In this document: positions 5,419 to 11,746 of the stretch, one piece after another
Position numbering within the stretch: the stretch's first letter is position 1
How the letters are laid out: each line of letters opens with the position of its first letter
Assembly: GCA_050010135.1 (NCBI GenBank)
Contig: JBEKLP010000065.1
Location: 1 to 14,800, forward strand
DNA length: 14,800 nt
From: FEN-1073 sp050010135
GTDB lineage: Bacteria > Chloroflexota > Anaerolineae > Anaerolineales > RBG-16-64-43
Direction of reading: 5' to 3'
The notes under the pieces: generated by a model
What the model saw: only the letters and a program-made list of their open reading frames with translations
Databases searched by the model: none
What the model was told of the DNA's origin: nothing
Made by a program: the position numbers and the translations under genes

Positions 5419-7113
5419 TTACCGTCCGCCTCCCGCGCAGGCGCACGCGCAACCGGCGCAGGCGCACGCGCAGGCGCATCCGCCTCCGCCGCCGTGCCAG
5501 CCGCCGGTGGAAGTCGCTACCGGGATGGGATTGGTTTTGTTGGTAATGTTGCTGGTGAACCCGGTCAGGTCGCCGATGACGTTTTTCGAGAACGATTGCA
5601 CGCCACCGACGATCGAACCGGCAAAGTCGGCGCCGGGCAGGTGCGGCAGCGAGATCGGTCCGCTGAGTCCGCCGACCGACGGGATCGGCGCGGACGTGCC
5701 GCCGCCGAAGGTCGGGTTGTAGCGTCCCCACCAGATCGGAACGAACACCGGACCGCCGCCAAAGACCGTCTGCGAGCGGGTTTCGAAGTCGCGGTCGGCC
5801 ATCGTCCATTCGAGGTTGTCGTCCAGCGCCTGGGCTTTCACTTCCGGCGTGCCCGCCGCGGTTACCTGCGCCCAGGCCTTCTCGGTGATCGTCTTGTAAT
5901 AATCCAATGTCTCTCTGCGGGAGAATCCTTTCATCTTTTCCTGCAGGCTCTTGAGCATATTGACGGTCATATCCTGCAGGGCTTTGCGCCGGACGGCGAG
6001 ATTGGACGGAACCGGAACGCCCGCGGTGGTCGTTTGAAAAGCGGCCAGAAAATCCGTTTCATATGGATACAGCCCCGCGGGAACGGGATCGGAAACCTTC
6101 AATTGCAATGGATCGGAGGAGGTGACGGTTGCCGCGTTTTTCTTCACCACGCCGAAGAGGATCATCGTCATGACTCTATCCAGCGGTTGTTCCGCCAACA
6201 GCGCCGCTTCGACGGCGGTCAACCCGCGTTTGATGCCGTGTCCCTCGATCGCAATCGTCGGCGGAAGGTAATCCTTCTTGCGTTGGTTCTGCTGCCAGGC
6301 GCCGGCCACGCCCAGGACTACGATGAAGAGGAAGAAGCCGATGACGCACAGGCACGGACCCGCGGCCGCGAAGATCGCGGTCAGGACCCCAGCGAGTTCG
6401 TCGAGAATGTTTTTCGTGACGATCGCGGAAGCGGGAACGACGCTGGCCGGGAAGGATGCGCCGAAGGTGTATTGCGTATACCCGTTGGCGGAAGCGCTTT
6501 GCCAGGTGTAGGTCACCAACTGCTGGCTGTCGAGCCCCGGGGTGGGGTCACCCGGACCGGGCCAATTCGTCGGGTTGCTATGCCAGCGCGGGTCATTGGG
6601 CCCGACTCCCGGGGGCAGGTGGAAGGTCACCGTCAGGTCCGTTGATCCATGCACCAGCGAGGAATCGAACCAAGTCGGGGAAAACACCGCGCTGGCGTAT
6701 TTCGAGTCGCCGCTGTCAGGATGGAGCACGGCGCTCACCCGGGGGATATGTGCATGTACCGTTCCGCTTGCTCCGGGCGGAATGGCCTGGGCTCCCAACC
6801 CAAGGGCGACGCCGACCGAGACATACTGCGAGGTTTGGATGTCGGTGATCGGCCAGCCGTCCACGTCGGCGGTGATGCTGGAAAGATCGTAGTTGGAATT
6901 GGGAATGCCCACGTCCACGTAGTCGATCGGGCTGGCGCCCGGATCGTTTTGAAAAACGAACGTGTAATCGATCGAGAGGGTCCCATCGGCGTTCCAATAC
7001 GCCTGCACGTCTTCCTTGGGGAGGCCGAAGGAATAGGATGCGGCGGCCGCACGGGCCGGGAACGCCAGTAGCACGAACAAAAGGACGACGGAGAAGAGGA
7101 GTTTGTTTTTCAT
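5419..7113 (-). CDS. DUF2207-like membrane protein with C-terminal Cys-Ala tail
   Basis: I place the start at ATG 7113 (564 residues): GGAG lies 8 bases upstream, and that site overlaps the possible GTG at 7122. Residues 1-25 are a signal peptide (LLFSVVLLFVLLAFPARA). About 26-240 form an extracytoplasmic beta-rich domain (YWNADGTLSIDYTFVFQND), a membrane segment spans about 245-272 and contains C254 and C256, and QQNQRKKD follows as the inner positive flank. Residues 284-440 resemble the C-terminal part of DUF2207 proteins (LTAVEAALLAEQPLDRVMTM). A Gly/Ser/Pro-rich stretch leads to GGGGG and CACACACAGCACACA (546-560), then GGGR. By this topology the tail is cytoplasmic. Its seven cysteines are the only ones outside the membrane segment. 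DUF2207 proteins have no established function; this one is probably the substrate of the adjacent radical SAM enzyme. Confidence 0.85.
   Translation of the reverse strand: MKNKLLFSVVLLFVLLAFPARAAAASYSFGLPKEDVQAYWNADGTLSIDYTFVFQNDPGASPIDYVDVGIPNSNYDLSSITADVDGWPITDIQTSQYVSVGVALGLGAQAIPPGASGTVHAHIPRVSAVLHPDSGDSKYASAVFSPTWFDSSLVHGSTDLTVTFHLPPGVGPNDPRWHSNPTNWPGPGDPTPGLDSQQLVTYTWQSASANGYTQYTFGASFPASVVPASAIVTKNILDELAGVLTAIFAAAGPCLCVIGFFLFIVVLGVAGAWQQNQRKKDYLPPTIAIEGHGIKRGLTAVEAALLAEQPLDRVMTMILFGVVKKNAATVTSSDPLQLKVSDPVPAGLYPYETDFLAAFQTTTAGVPVPSNLAVRRKALQDMTVNMLKSLQEKMKGFSRRETLDYYKTITEKAWAQVTAAGTPEVKAQALDDNLEWTMADRDFETRSQTVFGGGPVFVPIWWGRYNPTFGGGTSAPIPSVGGLSGPISLPHLPGADFAGSIVGGVQSFSKNVIGDLTGFTSNITNKTNPIPVATSTGGWHGGGGGCACACACAGCACACAGGGR
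5422..5493 (-). other. Gly5-(Cys-Ala)4-Gly-(Cys-Ala)3-Gly3-Arg tail of the DUF2207-like protein
   Basis: The last 24 codons read GGGGG, CACACACA, G, CACACA, GGGR and stop. All Cys codons are TGC; Ala alternates between GCC and GCG, giving 12-bp DNA repeats such as TGCGCCTGCGCG. The pattern is strict at protein level while the DNA repeat is imperfect. Glycine-flanked, cysteine-rich C-terminal segments next to a SPASM enzyme are characteristic of peptide-maturation substrates; the modification itself is inferred. Confidence 0.85.
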
Positions 7114-7171
7114 ACGTTGCACTCCGGGGTGGATTCCGGGTTCGGAGGCCGGGGGTTGCCCGGACGGTCCG

Positions 7172-7537
7172 TCACCACTTGGGTTCTTCGGTCAGCTGGT
7201 AGGTAGTGTGGCAATAGGGGCAGGTAACCACCGGAGCTCCGGCCACCATTTTGATGTTGTCAGCCGTGAGCGTGCCGCCGCAGGATTTGCATTTCAGCGA
7301 ATCGAGGTTCACGTTGGCGGGCAGGTCGATCTTGAGCGTGACATTATCGGCCGGTTTGGGGGCGCCCGGCCTCCACGTAGCCAGCGCGATCAACCCGAAT
7401 CCGATGGCCACGCTGACCCCACCCACGCAGATGTATTCGGGATGCGATTCCTGGCCGAAGGCGGCCCAGATGAAAAGCACCCCGAATAAGACCAGGATGG
7501 CTGCGGCGATGTATCCGATGATCCGTAATGCGTTCAT
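7172..7537 (-). CDS. Small membrane protein with C-terminal zinc ribbon
   Basis: This 121-residue protein has two predicted membrane segments (about 6-27 and 37-55) and a short soluble C-terminal part with two CxxC knuckles: C83/C86 (KCKSCGGTL) and C106/C109 (TCPYCHTTYQL), a zinc-ribbon arrangement. The short loop suggests both termini on the same side, most likely the cytoplasm. Shine-Dalgarno GGGAGG is well placed before ATG 7537. It is the promoter-proximal gene of the five-gene minus-strand unit, 58 bases ahead of the chosen start of the DUF2207-like gene. I do not recognise a specific family; a membrane-attached partner for the Cys-tailed protein is possible. Confidence 0.8.
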   Translation of the reverse strand: MNALRIIGYIAAAILVLFGVLFIWAAFGQESHPEYICVGGVSVAIGFGLIALATWRPGAPKPADNVTLKIDLPANVNLDSLKCKSCGGTLTADNIKMVAGAPVVTCPYCHTTYQLTEEPKW

Positions 7538-7559
7538 GGCGGCCTCCCGTAGGATCTAA

Positions 7560-7588
7560 AGTGTAGCACGAGGATAACGGGGAGGCAA
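7560..7588 (-). promoter_or_regulatory. Promoter of the zinc-ribbon/DUF2207/radical SAM operon
   Basis: On the minus strand: -35 TTGCCT (7588-7583), 17-nt spacer, -10 TACACT (7565-7560). Predicted transcription start near 7553 gives a short leader of about 16 nt before ATG 7537. The gaps further down the unit are 58, 4, 78 and 72 nt; I saw no equally good promoter within them. Confidence 0.7.
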
Positions 7589-7702
7589 CTTGGATTTGTC
7601 ACATGCACCGCTCCCGTTTCTTTCCTTTTATATACGAACTGGGAAGCCGAAAGGATTCAGCTTTTTGGGATTTCCGCGGATAGCGGACATCCGACGGATG
7701 GG

Positions 7703-7824
7703 GTACACGGAAGACACCGAAAACCCCACGGAACTCACCGAAAAACGACAAGATTCCATCGGGGCAGAGTATGTTTCCAGTTTTAGTCCGTGTCTTCTGT
7801 TTTCCTTCCGTGAATTCTGTGTAC
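7703..7824. repeat. Degenerate inverted repeat (ACGGAA-rich)
   Basis: The segment opens GTACACGGAAGACACCGAAA and closes with GAATTCTGTGTAC. The two halves are imperfect reverse complements built from short variants of ACGGAA, CACGGAA and ACACCGAAA. Open frames through it give only low-complexity Glu/Thr/Asn-rich translations, typical of such repeats rather than genes. In the gene-free stretch 7538-7861, 7560-7588 is the operon promoter, this is the repeat, and 7600-7702 shows nothing I can name. Confidence 0.5.
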
Positions 7825-7861
7825 TGTTCTACAAAATTGGATGAGGTATGGGAGAAGGAAC

Positions 7862-8164
7862 TTACGTTCGAATAAAATTCGGGATAGCGAATGGAACCTC
7901 GAAGGAAATTTCCCCGTACCCAGCGTAGGTACCGTCTTGATAACAGGGGAATTGGTAGACGAGGCGCTTCGTTCCGTTTTTCTCGGAGGTATATGTGTTG
8001 GTCAGGCGGCCGCGCATGAGCTCCGCGAGTTTTTCCCGCGCCGGCGAGGGATGGCAATCAAGGACGTTGGATCCGATCAGCGCCCGGCCGCCGTGCTTGG
8101 CCAGTTGAATTTCGGCGGCGGCGTTCATGTAGGTGATGATCCCCTCGGGGGTGCAAATCGTCAC
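7862..8164 (-). CDS. Stand-alone PAS-domain protein
   Basis: From GTG 8164 the frame gives 100 residues with PAS features: TICTPEGIITYMNAAAEIQL at the start, then GSNVLDCHPSPAREKLAELM and LVYQFPCYQDGTYAGYGEISFEVPF. No output domain is attached, so it may be a small ligand- or redox-binding sensor acting through a partner. The true start is uncertain. The homologous-looking frame continues upstream (DFSGFDSFPGAV) to about 8200, where only ATA or ATT could start, and a stop closes it just beyond. GTG 8164 lacks a clear Shine-Dalgarno. A perfect -10 box lies at 8211-8216. It is 73 bases downstream of arfB on the same strand. A decayed 5' end cannot be excluded. Confidence 0.7.
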   Translation of the reverse strand: MTICTPEGIITYMNAAAEIQLAKHGGRALIGSNVLDCHPSPAREKLAELMRGRLTNTYTSEKNGTKRLVYQFPCYQDGTYAGYGEISFEVPFAIPNFIRT

Positions 8165-8210
8165 GGCCCCGGGGAAGGAATCGAATCCGCTAAAGTCGTT
8201 TATGGATGGA

Positions 8211-8216
8211 ATTATA
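8211..8216 (-). promoter_or_regulatory. Candidate -10 box for the PAS gene
   Basis: TATAAT, a perfect -10, reads on the minus strand from 8216 to 8211, with a predicted start near 8204. No recognisable -35 lies 16-18 bases upstream, so it is a weak call on its own. Confidence 0.35.
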
Positions 8217-8237
8217 TTCCCCTACCGCTTCTCCGGC

Positions 8238-8660
8238 CTACTCTTCCCCGAGATGTCGCCGAAGCCGCGACGATTTTCGCTGGCCGATGCGGCGCTTGCT
8301 TTGCAGACGGCGTTCCCGTGAGCCTTTTGTCGGACGGGTCGGCGTTCGCCGTTTGGGCGCGGCCGCGGCGCGGGCGACCAGTTCCCGCAGCCGCTCCAGA
8401 ACGTCGGTGCGATTCTGCTCCTGGGTGCGGAAACGCCTTCCCTGGAGAAGGAGAATTCCATCTTTCGATACCCGCTTGCCCGCCTGTCGGATCAACCGGC
8501 GGCGCACCTCCTCCGGGAGTGACGCGGATCGGAGTATGTCGAACCGCAACTGCACCGCCGTGGCGACCTTGTTCACGTTCTGGCCGCCCGGTCCGGATGC
8601 GCGAAGAAATTCGAATTCCAATTCCCCGTCCGGTATGAAGATTGCTGAAGTGATACGCAT
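8238..8660 (-). CDS. arfB: Alternative ribosome-rescue factor ArfB (peptidyl-tRNA hydrolase)
   Basis: ArfB (YaeJ) enters ribosomes stalled without a stop codon and hydrolyses the peptidyl-tRNA. From ATG 8660 the product is 140 residues, the normal length. The catalytic GGQ is at 25-27 within FLRASGPGGQNVNKVATAVQLRF, the single release-factor-like domain continues through RRLIRQAGKRVSKDGILLLQ, and the C-terminus is the expected basic tail (RLQSKRRIGQRKSSRLRRH) that enters the mRNA channel. GAAGG sits 7 bases before this ATG; an adjacent ATG at 8663 is almost equivalent. A longer version from 8762 adds residues without family likeness. The gene is divergent from comM. Confidence 0.92.
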   Translation of the reverse strand: MRITSAIFIPDGELEFEFLRASGPGGQNVNKVATAVQLRFDILRSASLPEEVRRRLIRQAGKRVSKDGILLLQGRRFRTQEQNRTDVLERLRELVARAAAAPKRRTPTRPTKGSRERRLQSKRRIGQRKSSRLRRHLGEE

Positions 8661-8778
8661 CATGGCGCCTTCATTTAAACATAGTCTTCTTCCGTTGGAA
8701 AGCCGCCAAAGCATCGGCGGTTGCCGCAGGCGAGCCGGGATGGTTGCGGAGAATGAAGACAATCGGACCGCGTTCGGC

Positions 8779-8807
8779 TTGACATGCTTACCGGCACGGG
8801 CTACACT
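8779..8807 (+). promoter_or_regulatory. comM promoter
   Basis: -35 TTGACA (8779-8784), 17-nt spacer, -10 TACACT (8802-8807); predicted start near 8814, 26 bases before the ATG. This is the closest match to consensus in the window. Confidence 0.8.
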
Positions 8808-8839
8808 GTGGCCGGAATTTCAACTCCAAGGGGGAGACA

Positions 8840-10378
8840 ATGCTGGCTCGCGTATCATCCTGTGCAGTAATCGGTCTCGACGGCGCCGTGGTCCAAACGG
8901 AAGTGGACGTTTCCAACGGCATGCCGTCGTTTGTCATTGTCGGCCTGCCCGATACCGCCGTGCAGGAGAGCCGCGAACGCGTTCAGGCGGCGGTTAAGAA
9001 CGCCGGTCTCTCATTCCCGTACCGGCGGGTTACCGTTAATCTGGCGCCGGCTGACCTCCGCAAGGAAGGCCCGGCCTACGATCTTCCGATCGCCGTGGGG
9101 CTGCTGGTTGCTTCTGGGCAGATTCCCGGCGACGGATTGGATCAAACCCTGATGGTCGGCGAGCTTTCGCTGGACGGATCGGTCCGGCATGTGCGCGGCG
9201 TCTTGCCCATGACTGTGCTGGCCAGGCATCTGGGGCTGAAAAGGGTGTTCGTTCCCGCCTGCGACGCACGCGAAGCTGCGCTGATCCCGGATCTGGAAGT
9301 GTATCCGGTGGAGCATATCACCGCGTTGGTCCGCCACTTGACCGGAGAAAGCCCGCTCGAACCCGCCAAGGCACTGAGCTTGAGCGACGAGGAAGCGCCG
9401 GGCGAAGAAAACGGCCGGACGATCTTCACCGCATTGGAAGAAATCCGCGGACAGGAACACGCCAAGCGCGCGCTGGAAGTGGCCGCCGCCGGCGGACACA
9501 ATGTTTTGCTCATCGGACCGCCGGGCGCAGGGAAGCCCCTTCTGGCGAGAGCCTTGCCGTCCATTCTCCCCCGGCTTTCCCTCGAAGAGGCGCTGGATAT
9601 CACCCGCGTCTATTCGGTGGCGGACCAGCTCCCGCCGGACGTCCCGCTGATCCGGCACCGCCCGTTTCGCGCGCCGCATCACACCATTTCGCACGCCGGG
9701 TTGGCGGGCGGCGGCAACTGGCCGCGGCCGGGGGAAATCAGCCTGGCCCATCGCGGAGTGCTCTTCCTGGATGAATTCCCCGAATTCGGAACCCGCGTGT
9801 TGGAAGTGCTGCGCCAGCCGCTGGAGGACAAAGTGGTGACCATTTCGCGCGCCCACGGCTCGCTGACCTTCCCGGCCAACTTCATGCTGGTGGCGGCGAT
9901 GAACCCTTGCCCGTGCGGTTACGCCGGCGACGCGGTCCGCGCCTGCACTTGCGCCCCGGCGCTCGTGACCCGGTATCAAAAGCGCATTTCCGGCCCGATG
10001 CTCGACCGCATCGACATTCATGTCGAGGTGCCGCGGGTGGAATTCGCGAAACTCGCGGATCCGCAACCGGGGGAAAGTTCATCCGCAGTACGCGCCCGCG
10101 TGGAAGCCGCCCGGGCGCGGGCCCGCGAGCGCTTCGCCGGAAGCGACCTGACGTGCAACGCCGAGATGCGCGCCGGCGACGTGCGCAGGATATGCCGCCT
10201 CGACGACGCCGGCTCCGCCCTGATGCGGGCCGCCATGCAGCAGTTGCAGCTCTCGGCGCGCGCCTTCCACCGCGTGCTCAAGGTGGCCCGGACGATCGCC
10301 GACCTATCCGCTTCTGAAAATATCACCCCGGCTCACTTGGCCGAAGCATTGCAATACCGTCCGCGCCATAATTTTTAA
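8840..10378 (+). CDS. comM: YifB/ComM-family Mg-chelatase-like AAA+ ATPase
   Basis: The 512-residue protein has the full ComM layout: a Lon-protease-like S5 fold N-terminal domain (VIGLDGAVVQTEVDVSNGMP to VHGELSLDGS-type region near 105-120), the AAA+ core with Walker A GPPGAGK at 226-232 and Walker B VLFLDEF at 307-313, the cysteine loop MNPCPCGYAGD (354-364) with CTC at 369-371, and the C-terminal Mg_chelatase_C helices. In naturally competent bacteria ComM is a hexameric helicase that promotes branch migration during integration of DNA; the family is widespread in non-competent bacteria too. Oddly, residue 233 after the Walker A lysine is Pro instead of the expected Thr or Ser. Shine-Dalgarno GGGGGAG precedes ATG 8840. 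The gene stands alone under its own promoter. Confidence 0.93.
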   Translation: MLARVSSCAVIGLDGAVVQTEVDVSNGMPSFVIVGLPDTAVQESRERVQAAVKNAGLSFPYRRVTVNLAPADLRKEGPAYDLPIAVGLLVASGQIPGDGLDQTLMVGELSLDGSVRHVRGVLPMTVLARHLGLKRVFVPACDAREAALIPDLEVYPVEHITALVRHLTGESPLEPAKALSLSDEEAPGEENGRTIFTALEEIRGQEHAKRALEVAAAGGHNVLLIGPPGAGKPLLARALPSILPRLSLEEALDITRVYSVADQLPPDVPLIRHRPFRAPHHTISHAGLAGGGNWPRPGEISLAHRGVLFLDEFPEFGTRVLEVLRQPLEDKVVTISRAHGSLTFPANFMLVAAMNPCPCGYAGDAVRACTCAPALVTRYQKRISGPMLDRIDIHVEVPRVEFAKLADPQPGESSSAVRARVEAARARARERFAGSDLTCNAEMRAGDVRRICRLDDAGSALMRAAMQQLQLSARAFHRVLKVARTIADLSASENITPAHLAEALQYRPRHNF

Positions 10379-10409
10379 TCCCTGGGAGGATGCGGAAAAT
10401 CAAGAAAGA

Positions 10410-10545
10410 TGCCATTACGAGGAGCGAAGCGACGAAGCAATCCGGTTTATTGATTGGCGAAAGAATTATCCATTCCATTGGTAGGGAGTTTTTTACGTCC
10501 GTTATTGGGGGATTGCTTCGCTCCCTTCGGTCGCTCGCAATGACA
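10410..10545. repeat. Dispersed inverted repeat, copy 2
   Basis: The left arm 10410-10442 (TGCCATTACGAGGAGCGAAG onward) and the right arm 10511-10545 (ending GCTCGCAATGACA) match the arms at 1912-2002, but the 68-bp centre is unrelated. It lies 31 bases past the comM stop. In the gene-free stretch 10379-10694 the remainder holds an AT-rich short hairpin (AAAAATCGGTTTTT near 10594) and a possible -10 TAAAAT at 10619-10624 without a clear -35, which may serve the kinase gene. Confidence 0.8.
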
Positions 10546-10694
10546 AAGCCCGACTTTTTCTGCACTCCCTAACGGTATCGACTGATCCCTTGCAAAAATC
10601 GGTTTTTTCGGAACGGGATAAAATATCGACCCCTGCGTCGCGCACACGGGACCGGTGTTGGAACGTAAAGGATTTTGAGGTAAGGAGGGCCGCC

Positions 10695-11636
10695 ATGGGA
10701 AAGCTGGATAATGAGAAACCCGTTTTGGTGATCGGTACATCCGGGTTGGACATGGTTGGCCGTCTTAGCGGCGATCCGGAGGAGGGGACTTCCACGCCGG
10801 CCAGCATCCGTTTTGCTTTCGGAGGCGTGGCCCGGAACGTGGCCGAGAATCTGGCTCGGCTCAGCCAGCCCTGCACCTTACTGTCGGCGGTGGGAGACGA
10901 TCCCCAGGGACGCGGGCTGATGGACCTATTAAAGGAAGCCGGAGTTGACGTCTCCCACATGCAGGTGCTGCCCGGGCAAACCACCGGCGCGTACCTGGCG
11001 GTCGTGGATTCCCATGGTCGCTTGCGCATGGCGCTGGATGATATGACGCCGCTGCGGGCCCTTACGCCGGAATTCCTAAAAGGGGAGGAGGCCCTATTCC
11101 GGAGCGCGGGAATGGTGTTTCTGGACGCAAACCTGTCGCCCGAAACCATCGCCGAAGCGGTGCGACTCGCGCGGAAGACCGGCATCCCGGTCAGCGCCGA
11201 TCCGACCTCAAAACATTTGGCCTCCCGGTTAACGCCCCATTTGCGCGATTTGTATCTTGTCACCCCCAATGCCGGGGAAGCGGAAATCCTGCTTGGGCGT
11301 CCCATGCGTCTGGAAGATCCTTCCGAGGCGGTGGCGGCGGCGCAGGAACTGGTCGTGCGGGGAGTGTGCATCGCGGTGATTTCCCTGGAAGAGTTCGGGG
11401 TGGCCTACGCCACACGCGAAGGCCGGGGACACATCCCCGGGTTGCACACCGTCATCGTCGATCCGACCGGCGCCGGCGATGCGCTCACCGCGGCCGTGCT
11501 CTTCGCCGTGTTGAACGAAATTCCCATCGACGAAGCCGTCCGCCTGGGGATCTCGGCCGCATCGCTGACCCTACGCTCCAAGCAAACGGTGATCCCCGAT
11601 CTGACGCTGGAGAGGTTATACGAAGAGATGATGTGA
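10695..11636 (+). CDS. PfkB-family sugar/nucleoside kinase, pseudouridine kinase-like
   Basis: The 313-residue protein is a ribokinase-fold (PfkB) kinase, a cytoplasmic enzyme moving phosphate from ATP to a sugar or nucleoside hydroxyl. The N-terminal signature is FAFGGVARNVAENLARL (about residues 38-54), and the C-terminal one is DPTGAGDALTAAVLF around 256-270, with the anion-hole Gly-Ala-Gly and catalytic Asp. GGVARNVAENLA, TGAYLAVVDSHGRLRMALDDM and VTPNAGEAEILLG resemble pseudouridine kinase PsuK, from memory of E. coli YeiC. The usual partner, pseudouridine-5'-phosphate glycosidase PsuG, is not in the window, so the substrate remains open. The ATG at 10695 is chosen because AAGGAGG lies 6 bases upstream; the frame extends to 10590 without a supporting site. 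Confidence 0.88.
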   Translation: MGKLDNEKPVLVIGTSGLDMVGRLSGDPEEGTSTPASIRFAFGGVARNVAENLARLSQPCTLLSAVGDDPQGRGLMDLLKEAGVDVSHMQVLPGQTTGAYLAVVDSHGRLRMALDDMTPLRALTPEFLKGEEALFRSAGMVFLDANLSPETIAEAVRLARKTGIPVSADPTSKHLASRLTPHLRDLYLVTPNAGEAEILLGRPMRLEDPSEAVAAAQELVVRGVCIAVISLEEFGVAYATREGRGHIPGLHTVIVDPTGAGDALTAAVLFAVLNEIPIDEAVRLGISAASLTLRSKQTVIPDLTLERLYEEMM

Positions 11637-11665
11637 AGGCGGCGGTGCGACAACCACGCGCCGCT

Positions 11666-11724
11666 GACCATAGACCATGGACGATGGACGATGGTCGATG
11701 GTCGATGGTCCATGGTCTATGGTC
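11666..11724. repeat. Palindromic repeat built from ATGGWC units
   Basis: A perfect 17-bp inverted repeat, GACCATAGACCATGGAC (11666-11682) with GTCCATGGTCTATGGTC (11708-11724), encloses near-tandem units GATGGAC and GATGGTC. It lies between the convergent ends of the kinase gene and the Thr-Pro-linker gene. It lacks a T-run, so it is not a standard terminator, though the hairpin would be very stable in RNA of either strand. Confidence 0.75.
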
Positions 11725-11746
11725 CATGATCATCGGGTCTTGCGGA

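Noticed and set aside
5389..6645. 418-codon open frame on the plus strand opposite the DUF2207-like gene
   Set aside because: Arg/Gly-rich translation with no domain; the minus strand gives a signal peptide, membrane segment and family likeness. It is a GC-driven antisense frame.
7599..8057. 152-codon minus-strand frame
   Set aside because: Mostly the ACGGAA-rich repeat and an out-of-frame reading of the PAS gene.
9011..10066. 351-codon minus-strand frame inside comM
   Set aside because: It lies opposite strongly conserved comM sequence and its translation has no recognisable motif.
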